A DNA stretch of 64,000 nucleotides, taken from assembly GCF_003259845.1 (NCBI RefSeq), contig NZ_QLMJ01000013.1, positions 218,574 to 282,573 of the forward strand, read 5' to 3'. Each line of letters begins with the position of its first letter. Positions within the stretch are counted from its first letter, which is position 1. Shown piece after piece: positions 33,435 to 42,139 of the stretch. The position numbers and the translations under genes were made by a program. The notes under the pieces were generated by a model. The model saw nothing but the letters and a program-made list of their open reading frames with translations. It had not been told where the DNA came from and ran no database searches. The DNA is from Actinoplanes lutulentus. Lineage in GTDB: Bacteria > Actinomycetota > Actinomycetes > Mycobacteriales > Micromonosporaceae.

Positions 33435-34400
33435 ATGCGGATTGTTGCGGCGGTCCTGACCACTCTCGCGCTGGTGGGTTGTTCCTCCTCGGCGCCGGAC
33501 TCGTCGGCTGACCTCACCGAGGTCAAATACCTGACGGCGTTCAACGCGTTCGGCCGCGAGGCGTACGCGTTCGTCGCAGACGAAAAGGGCTACTTCGCCG
33601 AACAGGGTCTGGACGTCGAGATCTCGATCGGCACCGGGTCGGGGGAGAACATGGCCGCGCTGGCCTCCGGCGCCGCCGACTTCGCCCCGGTGGACTCGAC
33701 CGGATACATCCTGACCAAGGCGACCGGCAAGGTCACCGGGATCACCGCGGTCAGCGCCGTGCAGCAGAAGTCGATGGTCGGCTTCATGACCCTCGACGGG
33801 TACGGCATCACCACCCCGAAAGACCTCGAAGGCCGGGTGATGGGCGACCAGTCGGGCGCCACCACGACGCTGCTCTTCCCGACGTACGCGAAGCTCGCCG
33901 GCATCGACGCGAGCAAGGTGGAGATCGTCCCGGTCAACGCGGGCGAGCTGGCCGGCGCGCTGGCCGCCAAGAAGGTCGACGTGATCGGCCAATTCGTGGT
34001 CGGCAAACCGCTGATCGAAAAAGCCGCCGGCGGCAAGGCCGCGATCTCGCTGCCGTTCAGCGACGTCATCACCGACCTCTACGGAAACGTCCTGCTGACC
34101 TCGGAAAAGACCGACCCCGCCCTCTCCGCCAAGTTCAACACCGCACTGATCAAAGGCCTTGAGTACGCCATAACGAACCCCGTCGAAGCCGGTCAGATCC
34201 TGAACAAGGCGCAGCCCGAGACGGACGCCGCGGTCGCCGCCAAGGAACTCGAGATCATGGCGCCGTACGCCCGCGGTGAGGGCGCGAAGCTCGGTGAGAT
34301 CGACAACGAGCGGGTGTCCCGGGTCATCGAGATCCTGACCGACGCCGGCTCGATCCCGGCCGGGAAGAAGCCGGCGGAGTTCATCCAGCCGGTTGCGTGA
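33435..34400 (+). CDS. ABC transporter substrate-binding lipoprotein (SsuA/NrtA/ThiY type)
   Basis: 321 aa. Lipoprotein signal MRIVAAVLTTLALVGCSSS (lipobox LVGC). The mature part follows the NMT1/SsuA pattern: VKYLTAFNAFGREAYAFVADEKGYFAEQGLDVEI, then LASGAADFAPVDSTGYI and GYGITTPKDLEGRVMGDQSGATTT. This family binds taurine, sulfonates, nitrate or thiamine precursors; NAFGREAYAFVADEKGYF slightly favours a thiamine-precursor (ThiY) or aromatic ligand but is not decisive. GGGGGA precedes the ATG. The last 20 bases overlap the convergent ATPase gene. Confidence 0.88.
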   Translation: MRIVAAVLTTLALVGCSSSAPDSSADLTEVKYLTAFNAFGREAYAFVADEKGYFAEQGLDVEISIGTGSGENMAALASGAADFAPVDSTGYILTKATGKVTGITAVSAVQQKSMVGFMTLDGYGITTPKDLEGRVMGDQSGATTTLLFPTYAKLAGIDASKVEIVPVNAGELAGALAAKKVDVIGQFVVGKPLIEKAAGGKAAISLPFSDVITDLYGNVLLTSEKTDPALSAKFNTALIKGLEYAITNPVEAGQILNKAQPETDAAVAAKELEIMAPYARGEGAKLGEIDNERVSRVIEILTDAGSIPAGKKPAEFIQPVA

Positions 34401-35148
34401 TCGTCTCGTCGGTGTTCTGCATCAGCAGCTCGTGAAGCCGGGCGGAACAGCGCGCCAGCTCCTCGGTGTGCTCGTTCTGCCCGAGGCTGCGCGGCCGGGG
34501 CACGCCGATCTCCACGATCTCCGCGATCCGCCCGGGCCGCGGGCTCAGCACGACGACCCGGTCGGCGAGCAGCACCGCCTCGTCGATCGAGTGGGTCACG
34601 AAGATCGTGGTGGTCCGCTCCCGGGCGTGGATGCGCTGCAACTCGACGGTGAGCTCCTCGCGGGTCAGCGCGTCCAGCGCCGAGAACGGCTCGTCCATCA
34701 GCATCACTTTCGGCCGCTGGATGAGTGCCCGGCAGAGCGAGACCCGCTGCTGCATGCCGCCGGAGAGCTCGTGCGGCATCTGCTTCTCGAACCCCGCGAG
34801 GCCGGCCGTGTCGAGCAGCTCACGAGCCTTCGCCACGTGCTGTTTCCGCTTCCACCCGAAGATCTCCACCGGGAAGAGGACGTTGCTCAGCACGTTGCGC
34901 CAGGGCAGCAGGGCGGGCCGCTGGAACTGCATGGCGATCTCTCGCCGGGTCGCGTTGACCCGCACTTTTCCACCGGTTGGTTCGAGCAGTCCGGCGACGA
35001 GGCGCAGCAGCGTGGACTTGCCGCAGCCGGACCGGCCGACCACCGCCACGAACTCGCCCTCGTCGACCTGGAGGTCGATGCCACTCAGCGCCTGCACGGT
35101 GCCCCGGCGGCCGGAGAAGGTGCGCGAGACGCCGTCGAGCTGGATCAT
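34381..35148 (-). CDS. ABC transporter ATPase (SsuB/TauB type), on the opposite strand to its partners
   Basis: 255 aa from ATG 35148 (MIQLDGVSRTF), which has AGGGGAG as ribosome binding site; a longer start ten codons upstream is less likely. Walker A GRSGCGKST, Q-loop MQFQRPALLPW, signature LSGGMQQRVSLCRAL, Walker B VMLMDEPFSALD and switch His VTHS are complete. PALLPWRNVLSNV is typical of the nitrate/sulfonate/taurine importer ATPases. It lies between and antiparallel to the binding-protein and permease genes, so the ATPase must be expressed from its own promoter in the 53-base gap shared with the permease. Confidence 0.93.
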   Translation of the reverse strand: MIQLDGVSRTFSGRRGTVQALSGIDLQVDEGEFVAVVGRSGCGKSTLLRLVAGLLEPTGGKVRVNATRREIAMQFQRPALLPWRNVLSNVLFPVEIFGWKRKQHVAKARELLDTAGLAGFEKQMPHELSGGMQQRVSLCRALIQRPKVMLMDEPFSALDALTREELTVELQRIHARERTTTIFVTHSIDEAVLLADRVVVLSPRPGRIAEIVEIGVPRPRSLGQNEHTEELARCSARLHELLMQNTDETITQPAG

Positions 35149-35201
35149 CGGGCTCCCCTGTTCGTCCACATCGAACACTTAGCATAAGGATCAATGTCAC
35201 G

Positions 35202-35954
35202 ATGGTCGCGGTAGCTCTGCCCGTCCTCTTCCTGCTGACCCTGATCGGCGCCTGGTACCTGCTGGTCCGGCTCTACGACGTGCCGCCGCAGGTGGTGCCC
35301 TCACCCGAGACGGTCGGCAGCGAGCTGGTCCGGCTGCCCGAATACCTGGCGACCCAGTCCTGGTACACCCTCCGCGAGGTCTGGGCCGGCTTCGCCATCG
35401 CCGTGGTCATCGGCGTGGCCCTGGCCCTGGCGATCTCCGCGTCCCGCGTCGTCGACCAGGCCGTCTCCCCGATCCTGGTCGGCTTCAACGCCATCCCGAA
35501 GATCGCGATCGGCCCGATGCTGGTGATGTGGTTCGGCTTCGGCATGCAACCCAAGATCTTCGTCGTGGTGCTGCTCTGCTTCTTCCCGATCGTCCTGTCC
35601 ACCGTGGCCGGCCTCCGCTCCACCCCGGCCGACCTGATCGAGCTGACCCGCTCGCTGGACGCCTCGCGCGTGAAGACCTTCCTGAAAGTGCGCGTCCCGT
35701 GGGCGCTCCCGCAGTTCTTCACCGGCCTGAAGCTGGCCATTTCCCTGGCCTTCGTGGGAGCGGTGGTAGGCGAATTCATCGGCGGCGGCCGAGACGGAAT
35801 CGGCTACGTCATCGTGGCGGCAAAGGCCAACATCCAGACCGGCCTGGCCTTCGCCGGCATTTTCCTGCTGGCCCTGATGAGCATCGCTTCTTATTACGCG
35901 CTGGTAGCCCTAGAGCGCCTGTTACTGCCTTGGTCCCGAGAAACAACCTCGTAG
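35202..35954 (+). CDS. ABC transporter permease (SsuC/TauC type)
   Basis: 250 aa, about six membrane segments. The BPD_transp_1 core is clear: EVWAGFAIAVVIGVALALAIS..., VGFNAIPKIAIGPMLVMWFGFG (typical of SsuC/TauC), and the EAA-like loop TRSLDASRVKTFLKVRVPWALPQFFTGLK, which couples to the ATPase. ATG 35202 with AAGGA upstream. Longer in-frame starts lie inside the divergent ATPase gene. Partner of the binding protein at 33435. Confidence 0.92.
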   Translation: MVAVALPVLFLLTLIGAWYLLVRLYDVPPQVVPSPETVGSELVRLPEYLATQSWYTLREVWAGFAIAVVIGVALALAISASRVVDQAVSPILVGFNAIPKIAIGPMLVMWFGFGMQPKIFVVVLLCFFPIVLSTVAGLRSTPADLIELTRSLDASRVKTFLKVRVPWALPQFFTGLKLAISLAFVGAVVGEFIGGGRDGIGYVIVAAKANIQTGLAFAGIFLLALMSIASYYALVALERLLLPWSRETTS

Positions 35955-36034
35955 GCGAAAGCGCATGCTCCAGGCGTACCAAAGGGGAAGCGCAAGAAAA
36001 AGGCGAAAGCGCGCCCACCGCAACGTGGGGGGTT

Positions 36035-36053
36035 CGGGGGGCTCGGCCCCCCG
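36035..36053 (+). terminator. GC-rich hairpin downstream of the permease
   Basis: CGGGGGGC (36035-36042), TCG loop, GCCCCCCG (36046-36053): perfect 8-bp stem without T-tract, about 80 bases after the permease stop and before the convergent tRNA gene. Probably ends permease transcription. Confidence 0.55.
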
Positions 36054-36058
36054 GCAGA

Positions 36059-36106
36059 CAAAACGAGGCGGCCCGGTTGGCGCTTTCCGCCAACACAAAC
36101 CGCCTC
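36059..36106 (-). terminator. Intrinsic terminator of the tRNA-Arg gene
   Basis: On the minus strand, just after the tRNA 3' end: outer arms GAGGCGG and CCGCCTC enclose an inner hairpin TTGGCG/CGCCAA, followed by GTTTTGT. The stem-plus-T-run layout is that of a factor-independent terminator. Confidence 0.7.
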
Positions 36107-36113
36107 CGACTCG

Positions 36114-36185
36114 TGCCCCCGGCAGGATTCGAACCTGCGCTTTCGCCTCCGGAGGGCGACGCTCTATCCCCTGAGCTACGGGGGC
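36114..36185 (-). tRNA. tRNA-Arg, anticodon CCG
   Basis: 72-nt cloverleaf on the minus strand. Acceptor stem GCCCCCG/CGGGGGC with discriminator A; D-arm GCTC...GAGC; anticodon stem TCGCC/GGCGA around loop CTCCGGA (anticodon CCG, reading CGG); T-arm GCAGG-TTCGAAT-CCTGC. CCA is not encoded. It lies 1.6 kb from argS, the gene for the enzyme that charges it. Confidence 0.97.
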
Positions 36186-36251
36186 CCAGTGATTAAGGAG
36201 CCTAGCAGGCCCGCCGGAACCATTGCCAACCGGTTCCGGCGGTGTCGTTCG

Positions 36252-36911
36252 TCAGCTTGCCTGGGCCTTCTTGAGCAGGGAGTCGATCAGCTGGATCTCG
36301 CCCTGCTGGGCGGTGACCATGCTTTCCGCGAGCCAGTCGACGTCCTCGTTGTCGGAGAGGTCCATGGCCTCCTGGGCCATGTGGACGCCGCCGACGTGGT
36401 GGGCTCGCATCAGGGTGAGGAACTGGATGTCGAGGTTCTTGCCGGTGGCGGAGCGCAGCGCGGCCATCTGCTCGGGGGTGGCCATGCCGGGCATCAGGCC
36501 GTTGACGATCGCGCCGTCGGAGCCGGGGATCCAGGCCATCGGCTCGGCGGTGCCGGTGGGGGAGAGGTCCCAGTCGCGCAGCCAGGCCTGCATGTACCCG
36601 ATCTGGCCCTGCTGCGTCGTGGCGATGTCGGCGGAGAGCGTGATGATGTCCGGGGTGTCCGAGCCGGTGTGGGCGATCATCGCCATCTCGACGGCCTGGG
36701 CGTGGTGCGTGGACATGTCGCGCAGGAAGCCGGCCTCGACCGAGTCGGTGCCCGGGGTACGCAGGCCGGGGACGACCAGGCCGGCGCCGAGGCCGAGGAT
36801 CAGGCCGACCAGGAGGGTGGCGACCGCGACGTATCCGAAGGTGCGGGTGCCACCCGCCTCGGGCGCGTCCGTCGACGCGCCCGAAGCGGAGGGCTGGACT
36901 TCCGAGATCAT
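36252..36911 (-). CDS. DUF305 domain protein, membrane-anchored
   Basis: 219 aa. One N-terminal membrane segment (about residues 26-50, FGYVAVATLLVGLILGLGAGLVVPGL), then an extracellular ferritin-like helical domain with the two DUF305 histidine motifs: FLRDMSTHHAQAVEMAMIA (about 63-81) and MRAHHVGGVHMAQEAMDL (about 166-183). The Met/His pairs suggest metal (copper or iron) binding. ATG 36911 overlaps the stop of the DUF3105 gene (ATGA), so the pair is translationally coupled. Function unproven for the family. Confidence 0.9.
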   Translation of the reverse strand: MISEVQPSASGASTDAPEAGGTRTFGYVAVATLLVGLILGLGAGLVVPGLRTPGTDSVEAGFLRDMSTHHAQAVEMAMIAHTGSDTPDIITLSADIATTQQGQIGYMQAWLRDWDLSPTGTAEPMAWIPGSDGAIVNGLMPGMATPEQMAALRSATGKNLDIQFLTLMRAHHVGGVHMAQEAMDLSDNEDVDWLAESMVTAQQGEIQLIDSLLKKAQAS

Positions 36912-37711
36912 CCGGTGGCGCCGGCCGAAGCCGCGGCGGCCGGGACCGGGTCGCTGGTCGTGTTGCCGCTGGAGCAGGCGGCGCCGGGCTCCATCGAGGC
37001 CTTCACCCGGGTGATCCGGATGAAGTCGTCGATGCGGCTGTCGTCGGCGCTGTCGACCTTGAGCTGGTAACCCCAGACCTGCACCGAGACGTTCTTGTCC
37101 AGGTTCGCGATCGGGGACATGAGGGTGTATTCCTTGCCCTCGACCTTCGCCTGGAGCTTCTCCACCTGGGCGGCGTCGAGGCCCTGCTTGTATGTCACCC
37201 AGACCGCGCCGTGCTCAAGGCTGTGCACCGCGTGCTCGTTGGCGATCGGCTCGGTGTAGACGTCGCCCATGCAGTTCTGCCAGGTGCTGTTGTGCGCGCC
37301 ACCGACCGGCGGGTTCGTCACGTAGGTCTGCGGACCCTCCTTGTGGGTCCGGTCGTCGATCGCCGCGTTTTTCTGTGCGCGGTAGTCGACGACGCCATCG
37401 ATCGCGGCGACCTGCTCCTCCCACGGCTTGCTGCCCTGGACGGAGGCGATGACACCCCAGCCGATGATGCCGGCGGCGACGAGGATCACGGCGCCGGTGA
37501 CCGCGATGGGTCCCCAGTTACGGCCTCCACTGACCTTGACCGGGGTGACCGGCTTGCGGCCCTTGCCCTTGGCGCCGCCCTTGCCACCTGGGCGGTTCGC
37601 CGCGGGCCGGCTCGCGCCGGGCCCGCCCGCGGGGGGCTTGCCCTGGCCGGTCGTCTTGCCGACCTTGACAGTGGACGGGACCCGTTCGGGACCCGGCGTG
37701 CTCATGCTCAT
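36908..37711 (-). CDS. DUF3105 domain membrane protein
   Basis: 267 aa from ATG 37711 (MSMSTPGPERVP, GAGGCG upstream). Cytoplasmic Lys/Gly/Pro-rich leader of about 70 residues, one membrane segment (WGPIAVTGAVILVAAGIIGWGVIASV), and an extracellular DUF3105 domain with the conserved NPPVGGAHNSTWQNCMGDVYTEP and HAVHSLEHGAVWVTY. The Cys/His-containing motifs could bind metal. First gene of a two-gene operon with DUF305; divergent from argS with an 86-base gap. Confidence 0.9.
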   Translation of the reverse strand: MSMSTPGPERVPSTVKVGKTTGQGKPPAGGPGASRPAANRPGGKGGAKGKGRKPVTPVKVSGGRNWGPIAVTGAVILVAAGIIGWGVIASVQGSKPWEEQVAAIDGVVDYRAQKNAAIDDRTHKEGPQTYVTNPPVGGAHNSTWQNCMGDVYTEPIANEHAVHSLEHGAVWVTYKQGLDAAQVEKLQAKVEGKEYTLMSPIANLDKNVSVQVWGYQLKVDSADDSRIDDFIRITRVKASMEPGAACSSGNTTSDPVPAAAASAGATG

Positions 37712-37785
37712 CGCGCCTCGTCGATTCGTATTAAGAGAAAGGGGCGGGGCTCGGGTGGCCGCCGAACGCCGAAGTCTACCCCCGA

Positions 37786-37791
37786 TAGCAT
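37786..37791 (+). promoter_or_regulatory. -10 element TAGCAT of a likely leaderless argS transcript
   Basis: TAGCAT, six bases, then GTG 37798, without Shine-Dalgarno sequence. Confidence 0.5.
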
Positions 37792-37797
37792 GGCCCA

Positions 37798-39456
37798 GTG
37801 ACTCCCGCCAACCTTGCTGACACCGTTCTCTCAGCTGCTCGTGCCGTATTCGAGACGCGCGGTCTCGACACAGCGGCACTGCCCGCCACGACGACGGTGG
37901 AGCGGCCGCGTAACCCCGAGCACGGCGATTACGCCTCGACGATCGCCCTGCAGGTCGGCAAGAAAGCGGGTGTGGCGCCGCGCGAGCTGGCTGCCGCCCT
38001 CGCCGAGGAGCTGGGACGACGCCCCGGGATCAAGTCGGTGGAGATCGCCGGTCCGGGATTCCTGAACATCCGGCTGGACGCCGCCGCGGCCGGCGCGCTG
38101 GCCCGCGACATCGTTCTCGCCGGTTCAGCGTACGGAAAGACCGACCGGCTCACCGGTGAGCGGATCAACCTGGAGTTCGTCTCGGCGAACCCGACCGGTC
38201 CGGTGCACATCGGCGGGGTCCGGTGGGCGGCGGTCGGCGACGCGCTGTCCCGGCTGCTGCGTACGGCGGGCGCCGAGGTCGGCACCGAGTACTACTTCAA
38301 CGACGCCGGCTCGCAGATCGACCGGTTCGCCCGGTCGCTGCTCGCCGCAGCGAAAGGTGAGCCCGCGCCGGAGGACGGCTATGGCGGCGGCTACATTTCG
38401 GAAATTGCGGCAAATGTCGTAAAGATCGAGCCCGGGGTTCTCCAAACAGACGACCCTCAGGAGATCTTCCGCCAAAAAGGCGTCGACCTGATGTTCGCCG
38501 AGATCAAGCAGTCGCTGACCGACTTCGGCGTGCACTTCGACACGTACTTCAACGAGAAGGACCTGCACGACCGGGGCGAGCTCCAGGAGGCGCTGGACCG
38601 GCTGCGCGAGCAGGGCCACATCTTCGAGAACGACGGCGCGACCTGGTTGCGGACCACCGAGTTCGGTGACGACAAGGACCGGGTGCTGCGCAAGTCCGAC
38701 GGCGACTGGACGTACTTCGCCGCCGACTGCGCGTACTACCTGGACAAGCGCAAGCGCGGTTTCGACCGGGTCGTGATCATGCTGGGCGCCGATCACCACG
38801 GGTACATCGGCCGGATGAAGGCCATGTCGGCGTGCTTCGGCGACGATCCTGGCAAGAACCTGGAAATTCTGATCGGCCAGCTGGTGAGCCTGGTCCGGGA
38901 CGGCGAGCCGGTCCGGATGAGCAAGCGGGCCGGCACGGTGGTGACCCTGGAGGACTTCGTCGAGGCGCTCGGCGTGGACGCCACCCGGTACGCCCTGGCC
39001 CGGTACTCCAGCGACTCCCCGATCGACATCGACATCGACCTGTGGACCAGCGCGAGCCGGGAGAACCCGGTCTACTACGTGCAGTACGTGGCGGCGCGCA
39101 CCTTCAACGTGGCGATCAACGCGCGTGACAAGGGCGTCACCCGGGGCGAGCCGGACGACTTCAAGCCCGAGCTGCTCAGCCACGAGAAGGAGAACGACCT
39201 GCTCAAGGCGCTGAACGAGTACCCGGGCGTGGTGGCTCGCGCGGCCGAGCAGCGGGCGCCGCACCACGTGGCCCGTTACCTCGAAGAGGTCTCCGGCGCG
39301 TACCACCGGTTCTACGACAAGTGCCTGGTCAGCCCGAAGGGCGACGACCCGATCACGGAGACGCACCGCGCGCGGCTGTGGCTCAACGACGCCACCCGTA
39401 CGGTGATCGCCAACGGGTTGTCCCTGCTCGGTGTCTCTGCCCCGGAGAGGATGTAA
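37798..39456 (+). CDS. argS: Arginyl-tRNA synthetase
   Basis: Class I synthetase, 552 aa. N-terminal Arg-tRNA-synt add-on domain (about 1-90), catalytic HIGH-type motif in ANPTGPVHIGGVRWAAVGD (about 125-143), the KMSKS-type loop as VRMSKRAGTVV (about 374-384) and a DALR anticodon-binding domain with YHRFYDKCLVSP near the C-terminus. GTG 37798 is the start; no Shine-Dalgarno sequence. First gene of the argS-lysA-hom-VOC-thrC run, a conserved actinobacterial order. Confidence 0.97.
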   Translation: MTPANLADTVLSAARAVFETRGLDTAALPATTTVERPRNPEHGDYASTIALQVGKKAGVAPRELAAALAEELGRRPGIKSVEIAGPGFLNIRLDAAAAGALARDIVLAGSAYGKTDRLTGERINLEFVSANPTGPVHIGGVRWAAVGDALSRLLRTAGAEVGTEYYFNDAGSQIDRFARSLLAAAKGEPAPEDGYGGGYISEIAANVVKIEPGVLQTDDPQEIFRQKGVDLMFAEIKQSLTDFGVHFDTYFNEKDLHDRGELQEALDRLREQGHIFENDGATWLRTTEFGDDKDRVLRKSDGDWTYFAADCAYYLDKRKRGFDRVVIMLGADHHGYIGRMKAMSACFGDDPGKNLEILIGQLVSLVRDGEPVRMSKRAGTVVTLEDFVEALGVDATRYALARYSSDSPIDIDIDLWTSASRENPVYYVQYVAARTFNVAINARDKGVTRGEPDDFKPELLSHEKENDLLKALNEYPGVVARAAEQRAPHHVARYLEEVSGAYHRFYDKCLVSPKGDDPITETHRARLWLNDATRTVIANGLSLLGVSAPERM

Positions 39457-39458
39457 GC

Positions 39459-40844
39459 ATGCGCGCACACGAGGCCGGGGCCCTGCACGGTGACCTCGGC
39501 AGCCGCGGGCCGGCCTGGCTGCGGACACCGCAGGACGTGAACGCTCTGGTGCCGCAGCTCTGGCCGCGCACGGTGTCGCGGTCGTCGAGCGGCGATCTCG
39601 AGGTCGGCGGGAAGAGCGTCGTCGAGCTGGCCGCCGACTACGGCACCCCGGCCTACCTCCTGGACGAGGACGACCTGCGGGCCCGCTGCCGGGACTTCCG
39701 GGACGCGTTCGCCGGCGCCGACGTCTTCTACGCCGGCAAGTCGTTCCTCTGCAAGGCGGTCGTGCGGATCGTCGAGGAGGAGGGCCTCTTCCTGGACGTC
39801 TGCTCCGGTGGCGAGCTGGCGGTGGCGCTGGCCGCGGGGTTCCCGCCCGAGCGGCTCGGCTTCCACGGCAACAACAAGTCGGTGTCCGAGCTGCAGCGGG
39901 CCCTGGACGCGGGCGTCGGCCGGATCATCGTCGACTCGTTCGACGAGATCTCCCGTCTGAGCGACCTCGCCGAGAAATCCGGCAAGCGGCCAACCGTGCT
40001 GATCCGCGTCACCGTGGGTGTCGAAGCACACACCCACGAGTTCATCGCGACCGCCCACGAGGACCAGAAGTTCGGCTTCTCGCTCTCCGGCGGGGCGGCG
40101 TTCGCGGCCGCCGCCCGGATCCTCGACGAGGACATCCTGGACCTGCGCGGCCTGCACTCGCACATCGGCTCGCAGATCTTCGACACGAGTGGGTTCGAGG
40201 TGTCCGCCCGCCGGATCCTGGAGCTGCAGGCGCAGATCCGGGACGCGCGCGGCGTCGAGCTGCCGGAGCTGGACCTCGGTGGTGGCTTCGGTATCGCGTA
40301 CACCACGCAGGATCAGCCCTCCACTGCCGGTGACCTGGCGAAGCGGATTATCAAGATCGTCGAGTCGGAGTGTGAGCTCGCCTCGTTGCGCGTACCCAAG
40401 CTCTCGATCGAACCGGGACGGGCGATCGTAGGTCCGGCAGTTCTCACCCTGTACGAGGTGGGCACGGTCAAGGACGTCGACGGGATCCGGACCTACGTGA
40501 GCGTCGACGGCGGGATGAGCGACAACATCCGGACCGCGCTCTACGACGCTTCCTACTCGGCCACGATGGCGAACCGGAGCAGCGCGGCGGAGCCGATCCT
40601 CGCCCGCGTTGTGGGAAAACATTGTGAGTCCGGGGACATCGTCGTGAAGGATGAATTCCTGCCCGCCGACGTGCAGCCCGGAGATCTTCTCGCCGTGCCG
40701 GGCACCGGTGCTTACTGCCGGAGCATGGCGAGCAACTACAACCACGTTCCTCGGCCGCCCGTGGTGGCGGTGCGCGACGGCGCCGCCCGCGTCATCGTGC
40801 GGCGCGAGACCGAGGACGACCTGCTTGCATTGGATGTTGGATGA
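39459..40844 (+). CDS. lysA: Diaminopimelate decarboxylase
   Basis: PLP enzyme making L-lysine from meso-diaminopimelate, 461 aa. ATG 39459 is two bases after the argS stop. The PLP lysine is in VFYAGKSF (about residue 91), with HSHIGSQI, GGGFGI and EPGRAIV binding cofactor phosphate, and CESGDI giving the active-site cysteine of the partner subunit. The first 30 residues (MRAHEAGALHGDLGSRGPAW) match the actinobacterial form. Coupled to hom by a 4-base overlap. Confidence 0.97.
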   Translation: MRAHEAGALHGDLGSRGPAWLRTPQDVNALVPQLWPRTVSRSSSGDLEVGGKSVVELAADYGTPAYLLDEDDLRARCRDFRDAFAGADVFYAGKSFLCKAVVRIVEEEGLFLDVCSGGELAVALAAGFPPERLGFHGNNKSVSELQRALDAGVGRIIVDSFDEISRLSDLAEKSGKRPTVLIRVTVGVEAHTHEFIATAHEDQKFGFSLSGGAAFAAAARILDEDILDLRGLHSHIGSQIFDTSGFEVSARRILELQAQIRDARGVELPELDLGGGFGIAYTTQDQPSTAGDLAKRIIKIVESECELASLRVPKLSIEPGRAIVGPAVLTLYEVGTVKDVDGIRTYVSVDGGMSDNIRTALYDASYSATMANRSSAAEPILARVVGKHCESGDIVVKDEFLPADVQPGDLLAVPGTGAYCRSMASNYNHVPRPPVVAVRDGAARVIVRRETEDDLLALDVG

Positions 40845-42139
40845 GCTCAGCAAAACCGATCCGCCTGGCCCTGCTCGGCTGCGGCACCGTCGGTACTGAA
40901 GTGGTCCGGCTGCTCCACGACCAGGCCGATGACCTCACCGCCCGGATCGGCGCTCCGCTGGAGCTGGTCGGCATCGCGGTGCGCCGGCCAGGCCGCCAGC
41001 GTGGCGACCTGCCGGTGGACCCGGAGCTCTTCACCACCGACGCGCTCGGCCTGATCAAGCGGGACGACGTCGACGTGGTGATCGAGGTCGTCGGTGGCAT
41101 CGAGCCGGCCCGCACCTGGCTGACCGAGGCGCTGCGTGCCGGCAAGAGCGTCATCACGGCGAACAAGGCGCTGCTCGCCGAGGACGGCGGCGCGCTGCAC
41201 GACGCCGCGGCCGAGGGCAACGCCGACCTCTACTACGAGGCCTCGGTGGCGGGCGCGATCCCGCTGCTGCGCCCGCTGCGCGAGTCGCTGCACGGCGACC
41301 GGGTCACTGCGGTGACGGGCATCGTGAACGGCACGACCAACTTCATCCTCTCCTCGATGGCCTCGACCGGCGCCGGCTTCAACGAGGCGCTGGAGGAGGC
41401 CACCGAGCTGGGTTACGCCGAGGCCGACCCGACCGCCGACGTGGAGGGCTTCGACGCCGCCGCGAAAGCCGCGATCCTCGCCTCGCTCGCGTTCCACACC
41501 CGGGTCACCGCGGCGGACGTGTTCCGTGAGGGAATGACCGGGGTGACGGCCGGTGACATGGCCAGCGCCAAGGAGATGGGCTGCACGATCAAGCTGCTCT
41601 GCATCGCGCAGCGCGGCGCGGACTCGGTGAGTGTCCGGGTCCACCCCGCGATGATCCCGCTGACCCACCCGCTCGCCGGTGTGGGCGACGCCTTCAACGC
41701 GGTCTTCGTGGAGACCGAGGCGGCCGGCCCGCTGATGTTCTACGGCCGGGGCGCCGGCGGACGTCCGACCGCGAGCGCGGTCCTCGGCGACATCGTCGCG
41801 GCGGCTCGCAACAAGCTGACCGGCACCCGCGCGCCGAGCGAGAGCAATTACGCCAAGCTCGCGGTACGCCCGATCGGCGAGTCCCTGACGAGGTACCACA
41901 TCAGCCTCGACGTGGCCGAGCGTCCGGGCGTCCTGGCGAGCGTGGCCGGCGTCTTCGCCGATCACGAGGTCTCCATCGCCACGGTGCGGCAGTCCGGTCG
42001 TGAGGATGACGCGAAATTGGTCATTGTGACTCACAGTGCTCCGGACGCTGCTCTGGCGGCTACCGTCGAGGCGTTGTCGCGGCTGGACATCGTCCGGTCG
42101 ATCGCCAGCGTGCTGCGCGTCGAGGGAGGGGCCGGCTAG
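40841..42139 (+). CDS. hom: Homoserine dehydrogenase
   Basis: Converts aspartate semialdehyde to homoserine, the branch to threonine and methionine. 432 aa. Rossmann start IRLALLGCGTVGTEVVRLL, SVITANKALLAEDG, VNGTTNFILSSM and GYAEADPTADVEGFDAAAKAAILA contain the substrate and catalytic lysine motifs. A C-terminal ACT domain (from about 350, YHISLDVAERPGVLASVAGVFADHEVSIATVRQ) predicts feedback control by threonine. Overlaps lysA (ATGA) and the next gene by one base (TAGTG). Confidence 0.97.
   Translation: MSSAKPIRLALLGCGTVGTEVVRLLHDQADDLTARIGAPLELVGIAVRRPGRQRGDLPVDPELFTTDALGLIKRDDVDVVIEVVGGIEPARTWLTEALRAGKSVITANKALLAEDGGALHDAAAEGNADLYYEASVAGAIPLLRPLRESLHGDRVTAVTGIVNGTTNFILSSMASTGAGFNEALEEATELGYAEADPTADVEGFDAAAKAAILASLAFHTRVTAADVFREGMTGVTAGDMASAKEMGCTIKLLCIAQRGADSVSVRVHPAMIPLTHPLAGVGDAFNAVFVETEAAGPLMFYGRGAGGRPTASAVLGDIVAAARNKLTGTRAPSESNYAKLAVRPIGESLTRYHISLDVAERPGVLASVAGVFADHEVSIATVRQSGREDDAKLVIVTHSAPDAALAATVEALSRLDIVRSIASVLRVEGGAG

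Noticed and set aside
33435..34400. Assignment of the ABC importer to thiamine precursors specifically
   Set aside because: No TPP riboswitch-like element or thi gene is nearby, so the ligand is left open.
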